Part shown: positions 17,457 through 30,817 of the stretch, in pieces | Layout: every line of letters starts with the position of its first letter | Position numbering within the stretch: the stretch's first letter is position 1 | Source: an uncultured Erythrobacter sp. | GTDB lineage: Bacteria > Pseudomonadota > Alphaproteobacteria > Sphingomonadales > Sphingomonadaceae | DNA: 64,000 nt | Direction: 5' to 3' | NCBI RefSeq assembly: GCF_947492365.1 | Contig: NZ_CANLMB010000002.1 | Location: forward strand, 248,001-312,000 | Notes under the pieces: generated by a model | The model's input: only the letters and a program-made list of their open reading frames with translations | Database searches by the model: none | What the model was told of the DNA's origin: nothing | Position numbers and translations under genes: made by a program

Positions 17457-18206
17457 ATGGCCAATGAATTCACCTTCCGGATCGCCGGTAGCTATAAACC
17501 GGGCGACATACCGATGGAGCGACTTGGGGAATACCTGGTCGCGTTGGGCGATCTGTTGGGCGAGAAGAGTGCAGTGCACTTCGATCGGCTCACTGAGAGT
17601 TCGACCGTAGTCCATGCGAAGATCGATACTGCGGCTTTGCCAAAGGTAGAGAAGCGCGTGCGCTCTGTTGCGGCGGGCGAGGGTTCGAAAGGCGCACGGA
17701 ACGCCTATAACCGGCTGGACGATATGCTCCGGGCCGACAATGCCACCGGGAGTTTGATCGGCGGAGACGGCAACGTAATCCGTGTCGACTTTCAAGGCCG
17801 GGATAGACCGGCAGAACTCACTTATGGGCCGATCAAGCAGATGGGCACTCTGGACGGTGAAGTTGTCCGTGTCGAAGGCCGCGATGCCACCGTGCATGTC
17901 GGCATTGTTGACGGCACAGCAACCTACTCGCTTGAGGCACCCGAGGCTATGGGGCGCGAACTTGCTTCCCTGTTTAGAATTGGCACTGTGCGCTTCCATG
18001 GTGAAGGCAGTTGGCTTCGCCATGGCGATGGCCGCTGGGAGCTTCGGCGATTCAAGATCGACCGCATCGATAGCAAACTTGATCGGGCTCCTGTGAGAGA
18101 TGTTCTGGAGGAATTGCGCAAGATCGGTTCGGGCGGCTGGGCGACGTCCCGCGATCCACACAGCGACCTCTTGGCCGAGCGCAACGGTGGGGAGAGCGAG
18201 CATTGA
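17457..18206 (+). CDS. Unknown protein coupled to a PIN-domain gene
   Basis: A 249-residue soluble protein starting MANEFTFRIAGSY; no family was recognised. It looks mixed alpha/beta: an N-terminal half with PMERLGEYLVALGDLLG and a C-terminal half rich in beta strands (DATVHVGIVDGTATYSL). It is far longer than classical VapB antitoxins and no DNA-binding motif is visible. Its stop overlaps the start of the downstream PIN gene (TTGA). It is the first island gene after the tRNA, about 125 bp from it. Confidence 0.7.
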   Translation: MANEFTFRIAGSYKPGDIPMERLGEYLVALGDLLGEKSAVHFDRLTESSTVVHAKIDTAALPKVEKRVRSVAAGEGSKGARNAYNRLDDMLRADNATGSLIGGDGNVIRVDFQGRDRPAELTYGPIKQMGTLDGEVVRVEGRDATVHVGIVDGTATYSLEAPEAMGRELASLFRIGTVRFHGEGSWLRHGDGRWELRRFKIDRIDSKLDRAPVRDVLEELRKIGSGGWATSRDPHSDLLAERNGGESEH

Positions 18207-18721
18207 TTGTCGCCACCGATGCTTCCGTGCTGCTCTATTTAATTGATCCGGATTTGCCGGCACCGCTGGACGAAGACGGGCAGCCTGTGACGAAGTGCAA
18301 GGAGCGTTTAGATTACCTGCTCGATACGATGTCAAAACGTGGCGACGTCCTTGTAATACCGACGCCAGCATTGGCAGAAATGCTTACGAGGGCGGACGCA
18401 GTCGGCAACGACTGGCTTGCTACCCTCCACGGTAAGAAGGCCGTCCGCATTGCACCATTTGACGAAATGGCGGCGATCGAATGCGCCGCACTCGCACGCA
18501 CCCGAAAGAGCCGGAATCCGAGCGCGACACGTACCAAAGCAAAGTTTGATGAGCAGATTGTAGCGATCGCAGCTACTTCACGAGCAGAGGAAATCCTTTC
18601 TGACGATAGCGACATAAGAGCACTTGCACCCCCCGGAATTATCGTCCGTGGGATCGCTAATTTGGACATTCCGCCTGAGGACCCTCAAGGCGACATGTTT
18701 GCTTCTCCACAAGACGATTGA
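18203..18721 (+). CDS. PIN-domain putative ribonuclease (VapC-like)
   Basis: A 172-residue PIN-domain protein starting at a TTG that overlaps the upstream stop. Acidic residues expected at the metal site are present: D6 (ATDAS), E59 (LAEML), D116 (KFDEQI) and an acidic cluster at 134-137 (SDDSD). PIN proteins are usually Mg/Mn-dependent RNases, often toxins. It is longer than typical VapC (about 130 residues) and its partner is not a normal VapB. Translational coupling suggests the two products act together. Confidence 0.82.
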   Translation: MIVATDASVLLYLIDPDLPAPLDEDGQPVTKCKERLDYLLDTMSKRGDVLVIPTPALAEMLTRADAVGNDWLATLHGKKAVRIAPFDEMAAIECAALARTRKSRNPSATRTKAKFDEQIVAIAATSRAEEILSDDSDIRALAPPGIIVRGIANLDIPPEDPQGDMFASPQDD

Positions 18722-19570
18722 TCACGCGAAGCATATGCTCAAGCTGGCGAGTCCTACCCCGCGAAGGCATGTTGCCTATGCGATGGGCGACCGTTTCTTC
18801 TCAGGCTAGGCTGCTTCCGGGCATTAGTTTCAGTTGGAAGTTACAGTTTGCGCAACGGCTAATTGGCTCTTCAGAAAAGCGAATTGCATGGATCGCAGAC
18901 AACTCCCCGACATTGGCAGATTTTAATCGTTACTTCAGAGACTTGTCGTACAGTGAGTTGGCTGCGGATCGGTGCAAACCCGCTCTACTCGTAGACGGGT
19001 TGATTCCGCCCAAACCGCATTTCACCAATAACTAGAATGGCTTATGTCCCGAAATCGCGGGGTAGGGTGTGCTCCTGTTTCCAGCTACGGTGAAGGATCC
19101 AGGAGAAGCGAGAAAAAATGCTGATGGGACAAAGCCATTTCGTGCCGATGGATTTTGAGCCAAGCTGGCGTTTGAGGCTGTTTCTGGGCCGAGAGCGGAT
19201 TGTCCGGTCGTAGGCAGCGAACAGGTTAAAGCTGACGCAGGGAACTCGACGCCTTTATCGGGAGAGCTCTGCTGGCTGGGAAGAGCGTGAATCTGGGCAT
19301 AGGGTAGCGCCTGACCGTGTCGCTGCGATGCGCGTTTGCTCCTGACTCCATGACTCAGCAGAACCGGGTGTTTGCCGCTTCTGGTCTCGATTTTCTCGGC
19401 AGGTTTCTCGTAGCCCGCTCCCCTAATCACTTCGACCAACCGGGCAAAGTCGCTCGGGAAAGCTGCGCGATCTCGAAGATGGACAAAACTACCCCGTGCG
19501 GCGTTTTTTTCGAGCGGCAGCTTGGCGGATGCGAGGGCGGTAACCACTGAGCCGGAGGGTGCGACTTGGG
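18722..19570. other. Gene-poor stretch of the island
   Basis: No convincing gene. It holds the left copy of a 67-bp inverted repeat (18952-19018). A 171-codon open frame on the minus strand (19032-19547) has no recognisable domain and an odd composition rich in Ser and Pro; it is more likely chance or gene debris. Confidence 0.5.
18952..19018. repeat. 67-bp inverted repeat, left copy
   Basis: Matches the reverse complement of 28317-28383 at 62 of 67 positions. The shared core includes CCCGCTCTACTCGT and GACGGGTTGATTCCGCC. The two copies bracket the whole metal-resistance block. Confidence 0.85.
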
Positions 19571-20002
19571 CTACTCAGCGGCCCGCTCGCTTGAGTTCGG
19601 CAAGTTGGCAGCGCTGCTTCCGGCGAGCACCTCGATCACTCTGCACTCGGCCACAGTGCCGTGCTTGCAACTCTCGACCACTTTGGTGAGCTCTTTTCGA
19701 AGTGCTCTGAGATCGGCCAGCTTGGCTTCGACCTCGCGCAATTGGGCGCTGGCTATCTTGTCGACCGTTTCACAAGGCTGGTCGGGATCATCCGCCATCG
19801 CCATGAGCTCCTTTACCTGAGCCATCGAGAAGCCAAGTTTGCGCGAACGCTTTATGAAACGAAGGCGCGAAATGTCTTCTGGCCCGTAGTCGCGATAATT
19901 TGACGATGTCCTTGGCGGCGGCAGCAGCAGCCTCTCACGCTCGTAGTAGCGGATTGTTTCTGCCTTGGTTCCAGTGACTTTCGCCAGCTCGCCGATACGC
20001 AT
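19571..20002 (-). CDS. cadR: MerR-family Cd/Pb/Zn-responsive regulator (CadR/PbrR-like)
   Basis: A 143-residue MerR-type protein with an N-terminal helix-turn-helix (MRIGELAKVTGTKAETIRYY), a dimerisation helix and metal-binding cysteines C77, C112 and C120, the last two in SCKHGTVAEC. This pattern fits CadR/PbrR regulators of divalent soft metals rather than mercury or copper sensors. It is transcribed divergently from the CDF transporter across a MerR-type operator and presumably twists that promoter open when metal binds. Confidence 0.9.
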   Translation of the reverse strand: MRIGELAKVTGTKAETIRYYERERLLLPPPRTSSNYRDYGPEDISRLRFIKRSRKLGFSMAQVKELMAMADDPDQPCETVDKIASAQLREVEAKLADLRALRKELTKVVESCKHGTVAECRVIEVLAGSSAANLPNSSERAAE

Positions 20003-20005
20003 TGC

Positions 20006-20038
20006 TTGACCTTGTAGTTACTACAAGGTGCATATGCC
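20006..20038 (+). promoter_or_regulatory. MerR-type promoter/operator for the metal-efflux genes
   Basis: TTGACC (20006-20011) is a -35 box. The dyad ACCTTGTAG-TTA-CTACAAGGT (20009-20029, 9-bp perfect arms) fills the long spacer, and CATATG/TATGCC at 20031-20038 is the likely -10. The overlong 19-21 bp spacer with an internal dyad is the hallmark of MerR-regulated promoters. Confidence 0.85.
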
Positions 20039-20069
20039 CTTGCGACTCGAACAATTCAAGGAGAGTGGC

Positions 20070-20690
20070 ATGGCCAAATCTTGCTGCCAAGCGCCAGAAA
20101 ATGATCAGAGCGCGCACAACAATCCGCGCTGGAGGCTGGTCTTATGGATAGCACTGGTCGCGAATGCCGCCATGTTCGTGGTGGAGATACTCGCGGGCAT
20201 CGCAGCCGACTCGCGCGCGCTGCAGGCCGATGCGCTCGACTTCTTTGGCGATTCGGCAAACTACGCAATCAGCTTGGGGGTCGCCGGCCTCGCTTTGACA
20301 TGGCGAGCGAAAGCCGCGTTGCTTAAGGCAGCCACTATGCTTGCGTTTGGCCTGTGGGTTATCGGTTATGCGATTTACGGCCTCATCGTAGGTTCAAGCC
20401 CCGAGCCCCAAACCATGGGGGCTATCGGAACTCTTGCGCTTCTGGTGAACGTGGCCGTCGCATTGCTGCTGTTCCGGTTCCGCACTGGTGACGCCAATAT
20501 GCGCTCGGTCTGGATTTGCTCACGCAATGACGCAATCGGCAACGTGGCAGTTCTGGCTGCAGCGCTGGGAGTATTCGGCACCGGACAATCATGGCCTGAT
20601 CTGCTGGTCGCCGGACTGATGGCCGGTCTGGCTATCTGGGGCAGCGCTGAAGTGTTCGCGCAGGCACGTGGAGAGCTGAAATATGATTGA
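20070..20690 (+). CDS. CDF-family metal cation efflux transporter
   Basis: A 206-residue polytopic protein with about six transmembrane segments and CDF metal-site motifs: ALDFFGDSANY in TM2 and SRNDAIGN in TM5. It lacks the long cytoplasmic domain of full CDF proteins, a short form often found beside cadR-like regulators. An N-terminal CC pair (MAKSCCQAP) may bind metal. AAGGAG lies just before the ATG at 20070; an upstream ATG at 20028 overlaps the promoter and is unlikely. Likely exports Zn, Cd or Co across the inner membrane. Confidence 0.85.
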   Translation: MAKSCCQAPENDQSAHNNPRWRLVLWIALVANAAMFVVEILAGIAADSRALQADALDFFGDSANYAISLGVAGLALTWRAKAALLKAATMLAFGLWVIGYAIYGLIVGSSPEPQTMGAIGTLALLVNVAVALLLFRFRTGDANMRSVWICSRNDAIGNVAVLAAALGVFGTGQSWPDLLVAGLMAGLAIWGSAEVFAQARGELKYD

Positions 20691-21066
20691 CCGCACACCT
20701 TCGCGCATCGCGGCATTTCTGGCTCGCGAATATCAAGCGGCGCAAGCGGCTGAAGATTTAGGGCAGATTGATCGGTCCTGGTATCACCTTGAGCGGGCTC
20801 ATATCGTAGCGCAGGCCCGGCTGAAGCCGCATTGCTACTCGCATTGGCGCATGCTGGCACTTGCCTTCCGGCAGCACGACTGGACGGAACTGCGCGGACA
20901 AGTTCTCCGACTGCTGCTCGCGCCACTGGGCAATGCCTCGGAACGCTTGCCGATCGGCAATACTGGTCGCTCCAATGTCAGCGCCTTTGCAGCGATGGAA
21001 ATTCCCGCCGATCTATCAGAATTAATTGCAAGCACGTCGCCCGGCACAGGAGGTAGCTCACGATGA
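20683..21066 (+). CDS. DUF3703 protein
   Basis: A 127-residue protein with the DUF3703 pattern: WYHLERAHIVAQ, HCYSHWRMLALA, then PIGNTGRSNVSAF. Function is unknown, but the family often lies beside CDF/CadR metal genes. It contains several His residues and no signal peptide. Its ATG overlaps the end of the transporter gene by 8 bases, and its stop overlaps the next start, so translation is coupled. Confidence 0.85.
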   Translation: MIDRTPSRIAAFLAREYQAAQAAEDLGQIDRSWYHLERAHIVAQARLKPHCYSHWRMLALAFRQHDWTELRGQVLRLLLAPLGNASERLPIGNTGRSNVSAFAAMEIPADLSELIASTSPGTGGSSR

Positions 21067-21728
21067 ATGTCCTGAGCAGTGCGGAGACGAGGAAACTCTA
21101 TAACCGGATCGCGGGGGTCTATGATCTCTGCCTCAAGGCCTTCAATGCGGTGGGGACCAATCGATGGCGTTCGCAGCTTGTGGCAAATTTGCAGATCGAG
21201 CCAGGCGACCATGTCGTAGATCTGTGCGCGGGAACAGGTGCGAACCTTCCCTATCTCGCAGAAAAACTTGGAGCCGAGGGTAAGCTCATTCTCCTCGATC
21301 TTTCGGAAGGGATGCTGACCAAGGCGAAAGAGCGCGCGGAGAGGCTTGGCCTGACGAACGTCGAAATCGTCCAGATGGATGTGAACGAGTTTCAATTTCC
21401 GCCAAAAGTCGATGCCATTATCAGCACGTTTGGGCTCGAAATGGTGCCCGCTTACCCGGCGATCATCGAGCGGGCCGTCGCTTCACTACGACCCGACGGG
21501 CGGATCGGTCTGCTGGGACTGAAACACCCGGAAAACTGGCCGCTATGGGTGCTACGCATAGGCATCCTTGTGACAAAACCCTTTGGCGTTTCCCGAGACT
21601 ACGAGGACTTTAAACCGTGGGTAGCTGCCCGAAACGCGGCCAACCAAGTCTGGTTTGAAGAACACCTTGCAGGAGCTGCCTACTCCTTTGTCGGGCAACG
21701 CAAAGCGGCATTGTCCGAGAAACAATAA
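21063..21728 (+). CDS. Class I SAM-dependent methyltransferase (UbiE/PhcB-like)
   Basis: A 221-residue methyltransferase. The SAM site is VVDLCAGTGANLPYL (motif I), LLDLSEGML (acidic residue of motif II) and the GLEMVP region. No membrane segment is clear, though the C-terminal third is hydrophobic (PLWVLRIGILVT). The substrate is unknown. AGGAGG precedes the ATG, and the stop of the DUF3703 gene overlaps it (ATGA). Its place inside a metal operon hints at methylation of a lipid or metal(loid), but that is speculative. Confidence 0.85.
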   Translation: MNVLSSAETRKLYNRIAGVYDLCLKAFNAVGTNRWRSQLVANLQIEPGDHVVDLCAGTGANLPYLAEKLGAEGKLILLDLSEGMLTKAKERAERLGLTNVEIVQMDVNEFQFPPKVDAIISTFGLEMVPAYPAIIERAVASLRPDGRIGLLGLKHPENWPLWVLRIGILVTKPFGVSRDYEDFKPWVAARNAANQVWFEEHLAGAAYSFVGQRKAALSEKQ

Positions 21729-21766
21729 TGCTTTTAAGTTCAAGCCTTCTTCGCTATCCGCCCGCC

Positions 21767-22087
21767 ATGCGTTTCGTTTTCACTCTCTTCGCCGCGATGG
21801 CGATTTTGGTTTCCGGCATCCACGCCGGACCATCGCAGGCGCATGAAAATGATCCCGCGCATGCCAGCGAGTATCACGCCCAAAGCGATGATGACGATGG
21901 CGGTTCGGAAGCCCCAACAAAAGGTGACCAGCATGGCTGCCATCACCATTGTCCGAGCACCGCCGCGTCCAATCCCGGCAAACTGGCATCAGCGGACCAC
22001 TTTGCCAGCGCGCGTCTGGTGCCTTCGAAGTCGTTTCCGCTTAGCTCGACTACGCGTGCACCGCCACTAACCCCTCCCAAGGCCTGA
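21767..22087 (+). CDS. Small exported His/Asp-rich protein of the czc cluster
   Basis: About 106 residues from the ATG at 21767 (an ATG at 21728 overlaps the methyltransferase stop and is the alternative). A signal peptide (MRFVFTLFAAMAILVSG) is followed by an acidic and His-rich stretch (SDDDDGG, GCHHHCP) likely to bind metal in the periplasm. Small proteins like this are common just upstream of czcCBA. The tail is Pro/Thr-rich and poorly structured. Confidence 0.65.
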   Translation: MRFVFTLFAAMAILVSGIHAGPSQAHENDPAHASEYHAQSDDDDGGSEAPTKGDQHGCHHHCPSTAASNPGKLASADHFASARLVPSKSFPLSSTTRAPPLTPPKA

Positions 22088-22150
22088 TTGTTTGCGCCGC
22101 GCGCGGCCTGAACGCGCGCTCTGAAGCAATCTGCCAAGGGATGATTCCCA

Positions 22151-23379
22151 ATGAAATCGATAATTTGCGTGTCCCTGTTTGCCGGGGTCGCGGGGCTGTG
22201 GCCCGCAACGCTTGCGGCTCAGCAGCTGACACTTGACGAAGCGGTCGACCGGGCTGTCGCCGCAGCGCCTGAAATGGTCGCAAGAGAGGCGAGAGTCGAG
22301 GCCGCGCGTGCCGAAATCCGCCAGGCCGACGTGCGCCCCAACCCCACTGTGTCGGTCGAGGCCGAGAATTTCGTCGGCAGCGGTGGGTTTAGCGTGCTGG
22401 AACAACCTGAAGTCACAGTGACCTATGAACAGCGCATCGAGCGTGGCGGCAAGCGCGAAGCCAGGCTGGGATACGCGTCGCGCGGCCTCGACCTTGCTCA
22501 GGCAGAGGCGCGCCTGGCCCGGCTGGAGTTGGCGCAGCAAGTGCAGCGCGCCTTCATCGACATTCAAATTGCTGACCAAATGGTCTGGATAGCCGAGCGT
22601 CGGCTCGAGACAGAACGCGAAATGCAAACGGAAGCCCTGCGCCGCGTTCGCGGTTACCGAGACCCTCTGTTTGTCGAAACCCAGGCTGCAACGCGTGTCA
22701 CTTCGGCTGAACTCGCGCTTGAAGAAGCTCAGGCCCGATCAGCCGCCGCCCGCAATCTGCTCGCCTCTTTCTGGGGCGGAGAGGGCGAGTCGCTTGAGGT
22801 GTCAGATGGCATAGAAAGACTGGCCAGCTCGCAGGGCGAACTGGCGCAGGCCGATGCGAATGTTCGCGAGGCAGCCGTGGCGCGAGCCAGCGCGGAAGTG
22901 GTCCTTGAGCAATCACGCGCTACTCAGGATTACACGATTGGCGGCGGCATCCGTTTTCTTCGGGAAACCAACGATGTCGCCCTCGTCGCAGGCATTTCCA
23001 TCCCGCTGGGCCGTTTTGATCGCAACGAAGGCAATATCGATCGTGCCCGCGCTGAACGCCGGCGGTTGGAGGCCGAGGCGGAAGCCGACCGCCTCGCGCG
23101 ATTGCGCCGACTGGCAGCTTTGCGAGCCGAAGCCAGCGCTGCTGCGAGACGGGCAGATGGGCTGATGCATGAAGTCTATCCGCAAGCTGTCCGGACCCTT
23201 GAACAGGTCCGCGAGGGCTACAATCGCGGAGGCTTCCGCTTTTCCGATGTCCAGGACGCCGCTGACACGATCATCCAAGTCCAGCAACAATGGGCCGATG
23301 CGATGACGATGTTCCGCGACGCCCAATCCGAAATCGATCGACTGACCGGCCGCTTTGACGTGGCTGCGGAGAATCTCCC

Positions 23380-23383
<4 letters not shown>
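22151..23383 (+). CDS. czcC: CzcC-like outer-membrane efflux protein
   Basis: A 410-residue TolC-family protein with a signal peptide (ATLAAQQ) and the long alternating helices and short strands of the family, starting LTLDEAVDRAVAAAPE. It forms the outer-membrane channel of a tripartite heavy-metal pump. The stop overlaps the next ATG (ATGA), coupling it to czcB. Length is normal for CzcC. Confidence 0.92.
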
Positions 23384-27974
<4,591 letters not shown>

Positions 27975-28595
27975 TGAGCGTTTAGGACCAAACTTGGGCC
28001 CCACATTCTTTCGGACTCGGTTCTGTGACGAAGGATCAAACTGTAACTATATCGTTGTCTTTCTCCTTAGCCGAAATGGCCTTGGAGAGTGCCTGCTTTC
28101 GGGAATTAAGATCTTGAATGGCTATGTCCTGGATGGGGCGTAAATCGGCCATTTGCTGCGCTCAATCGCCGCGCGGCTCTTGCAGCACAGGGTTTTTCCA
28201 GAATGGTTGATCCGAGGTGTCTACAAACCGAGGGGAAAGCGCGCGCAAGTCGAATCTGGCGAGCACACCGTACCCCGCGAATTCGGGATGTAAGGGTATG
28301 TTTTGTAATTGAAATAGCGTTTTGGGCGGAATCAACCCGTCCACGAGTAGAGCGGGTTTGCGCCGAACCGCAGACAACTCACTTTGCGATAACTAACTAC
28401 AATAAAGAGATATTTTCACGCGCTGCGGCGGGTCGCAGAAGAGTTGCGAATTTTTGCGCAAACCGTCGGCGGTTCGCTGCCTTGATAGGCACAAATTTCG
28501 CGCACTCGCGGGGCTGATCAAGGTAGTGGCTCCACAGTGTTATCAGCTTCACATGCACTTCCTCTGTGCCTGAGGATGGCAGGCAGCGCTTTCGC
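27975..28595. other. Gene-poor island segment between czc operon and integrase
   Basis: No convincing gene. It holds the right copy of the 67-bp inverted repeat. Short open frames on either strand (for example 28397-28615 minus) show no domain. The loss of the czcD-like gene and the repeat suggest an old deletion or rearrangement here. Confidence 0.5.
28317..28383. repeat. 67-bp inverted repeat, right copy
   Basis: Reverse complement of 18952-19018 with 5 mismatches. Both copies could encode the same short peptide KPALLVDGLIPPK, so they may be remnants of one sequence duplicated in opposite orientation. Confidence 0.85.
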
Positions 28596-29771
28596 TCACA
28601 GCGCCAACTCCCCAAGTGCTTTCACCGCTGCATCGCTGGCAAGGTGGCCGTAGTGTCGCTCAATCATTTCGGCGCTCGTACCGGAAATCTGCGCGATCGT
28701 CAGAAGCGGAAGGCCTGCGCTCACAAGGTCAGTGATGGTGCTGTGCCGTAAAGTGTAGGCGGTGGTATCGGCTGGCAACTCGGCAGCGGTCACGGCGGTT
28801 GCAATGGGCCGTTTCCAACTGTCTTTGTCCCATGCCTTGCCGATGGCGCGCATGAAGAGCGGTGCGCCTGGCAACTTGTTCTTGGCCTGCTTGGCGAGCA
28901 ATTGTGCTGCCTCTTGTGGCAACTGGATCCGGCGCGGCTTTCCCGTCTTGTCCTTGCCGATTGTCAGCTCCGCCGTGCGCTTGTCGAAGTCGCCAGCCGT
29001 AAGCGCCGCCATAGCGCCGGGGCGGAGCGGTAGAAGGCATAGAGCGCGGACAAAGGGTGCTGCCTCTGCATCGGTGTTTTGGATTAGCTTCTTGCGCTGT
29101 GTGCGGTCCAGATAGAGCGTACGGCGTCCATTGGCGTTGGGGATAGCCTTTAGGGCTTCCTGCCAAGCCGCTTCGCTATTCGGTGCGCCGGGAGACAGGA
29201 CCTTGCTCAAGGCTGCTCGCAGGACTGCCATGTCACGATTGACGGTCGAGGGTGCCCGCTCGCGCTCAATTGGATTGCCCTTCTTGCGTCGGCTCACCAG
29301 TGCCGGTTGCGCCGCCAGCCGCTCCCGCCATTCCTTCACGTGACGACGGCGGAGCTTGTCCAGCTTCACCTTGGCAATTGAATCCTCATAGACGTAGCGC
29401 CTGAAGCGCTGCTCCGCCTCTGGGCGGCTCTTGGCATACTCACGGCAGGCATCGGCTACCGTCTCAATCTTGGCGCGGATTTCGCCGCCCGATTCCACAA
29501 GCTCGGCAAGCTTCTCGGCTTCCTTCTTTGCCGCCGCGAACATCTCGTTACCGGGGAGCGTCCCGAAATCGCCAAGCGACTTGACCTGATACTTGTTCGT
29601 GTCCTCGTCATAGACGCGAGCGATCCAAGTTCCCTTGCCGCCGCGCTTGGAAGCACGGAAGCCAAGGAAGCATCCGGCGCGCAGCCTTTGCCAATGAGGT
29701 TCGCGTTGCACTTTTAAGCGCTCCCGGTTGCCGACTTTGCTCAGATCCAATGCCACTGCTAGTTCCTTCAT
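28596..29771 (-). CDS. int: Tyrosine recombinase (site-specific integrase)
   Basis: A 391-residue phage/island-type integrase. It has an N-terminal arm-binding DUF4102-like part, a core-binding SAM-like domain (about 100-190) and a catalytic domain with Arg in LLPLRPGAMAAL, HxxR in YTLRHSTITD and the nucleophile Tyr in ERHYGHLAS. It reads inward from the island's right end, with its promoter region overlapping the arm-like repeat, and presumably integrates at tRNA-Arg. The frame is intact. Confidence 0.95.
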   Translation of the reverse strand: MKELAVALDLSKVGNRERLKVQREPHWQRLRAGCFLGFRASKRGGKGTWIARVYDEDTNKYQVKSLGDFGTLPGNEMFAAAKKEAEKLAELVESGGEIRAKIETVADACREYAKSRPEAEQRFRRYVYEDSIAKVKLDKLRRRHVKEWRERLAAQPALVSRRKKGNPIERERAPSTVNRDMAVLRAALSKVLSPGAPNSEAAWQEALKAIPNANGRRTLYLDRTQRKKLIQNTDAEAAPFVRALCLLPLRPGAMAALTAGDFDKRTAELTIGKDKTGKPRRIQLPQEAAQLLAKQAKNKLPGAPLFMRAIGKAWDKDSWKRPIATAVTAAELPADTTAYTLRHSTITDLVSAGLPLLTIAQISGTSAEMIERHYGHLASDAAVKALGELAL

Positions 29772-29774
29772 TCC

Positions 29775-29808
29775 GTTCCGTATGGAATGCGTATGGAATA
29801 CATATGGG
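29775..29808 (+). repeat. Right integrase-arm-like repeat
   Basis: Direct repeat of 17362-17395, located just upstream of the integrase start codon and about 85 bp inside attR. Its position would let integrase binding also repress its own promoter. Confidence 0.6.
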
Positions 29809-29892
29809 GATGAGCAGATACAAGCGGGGATACAGAATGATGCAAATTCAACAGGTTCGATGTTTCAGCTTGTCCCGGATTGTGCATGAACT

Positions 29893-29942
29893 CTGCCCTC
29901 CGAAGGCAGAGGCCAGAGGTTCGAATCCTCTCGGGTGCGCCA
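29893..29942 (+). repeat. attR: displaced 3' end of the original tRNA-Arg
   Basis: A 50-bp copy of the tRNA-Arg 3' half including CCA, with 3 mismatches to 17282-17331. No tRNA 5' half precedes it, so it is a fragment and marks the right boundary of the island. Confidence 0.9.
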
Positions 29943-30090
29943 GTTTCTCCGCTCTCCCCTTTTGGTAAATTCTTGTAAGATGTGGCCAGAATTGGGCACA
30001 TTCCTTTGCCGAGTTTACAATTTCCCGCTCTAACGGGGCACAGGAAGCCTACGCCGGGAGAGTTGTAGGTCAAACAAGAGCAAAACCAAC

Positions 30091-30792
30091 ATGAGAATTG
30101 CGATTGCCGATGACGATCCCGAACTGCTCGAGCAGTTGGGAAACGCGATTGACGGGACCAATCACCATTGCGAACGTTTCCGTTCGGGGACCGAGCTTGG
30201 GACGTTCCTCAAGCGCGAAACCTGCGATGTTGTGCTGGTCGACTGGAACATGCCGGGGCGTACCGGGCTGGAACTGGTGAAATGGGCTACCACTAGCCTG
30301 CAGAAGCCGCCTGCCTTCATCATGCTCACCAGCCGCTCTGACAAGTCCGATGTGGTGCTGGGGCTCGAAGCAGGGGCTATCGACTATGTGGTGAAGCCGG
30401 AAAGCGAGGAAGTCATTCTCGCCCGGATCGAAGCAGCTGCGCGGCGGATGAAAGACACGACCTCCGATCGATTTGCCAAGTTCGGCGAATATGAGATCGA
30501 CCGGGTCACCCGCCAGATCTCGCGCGAAGGTGAGGCCCTCAACCTCACCAACAAGGAAGCCGAACTGGCGATCCTGTTCTTCGAAAATCTCAACCGGCCG
30601 CTTTCACGAGCCTATATCTTTGGCGAGGTCTGGGGCAGCGTGCCGCAGGTTGAAAGCCGGACGCTCGATCTGCATGTCTCGCGCATCCGCTCGAAACTCG
30701 AATTGCGGCCCAAGCATGGCTTTGCCATTCAAACCGTGTTCGGTTTCGGCTATCGCATGGACAAGATTGTAGAAAACAGCGAGGCTGTTTGA
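30091..30792 (+). CDS. OmpR-family response regulator
   Basis: A 233-residue protein with a receiver domain (acidic DDD at 8-10, phospho-acceptor in VVLVDWNMPG, lysine in YVVKPE) and a C-terminal winged helix (LTNKEAELAILFF, SRTLDLHVSRIRSKL, FGFGYRM). It is the first chromosomal gene right of the island. The kinase most likely to pair with it is the CHASE2 kinase 0.6 kb downstream on the opposite strand. Target genes unknown. Confidence 0.92.
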   Translation: MRIAIADDDPELLEQLGNAIDGTNHHCERFRSGTELGTFLKRETCDVVLVDWNMPGRTGLELVKWATTSLQKPPAFIMLTSRSDKSDVVLGLEAGAIDYVVKPESEEVILARIEAAARRMKDTTSDRFAKFGEYEIDRVTRQISREGEALNLTNKEAELAILFFENLNRPLSRAYIFGEVWGSVPQVESRTLDLHVSRIRSKLELRPKHGFAIQTVFGFGYRMDKIVENSEAV

Positions 30793-30817
30793 TCTCTTCT
30801 CGGGGGCTGGAATTGCT

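Noticed and set aside
17442-18371. 309-codon minus-strand open frame opposite the PIN module
   Set aside because: The plus-strand genes are coupled (TTGA overlap) and the PIN motif is on the plus strand; the antisense frame shows no domain.
19032-19547. 171-codon minus-strand open frame in the island
   Set aside because: No recognisable domain, composition unlike neighbours; kept only as a note in the gene-poor stretch.
29768-30073. Open frame over attR, reading RIRTSGLCLRRAEF
   Set aside because: Antisense of the tRNA-Arg fragment; no ribosome-binding site or domain.
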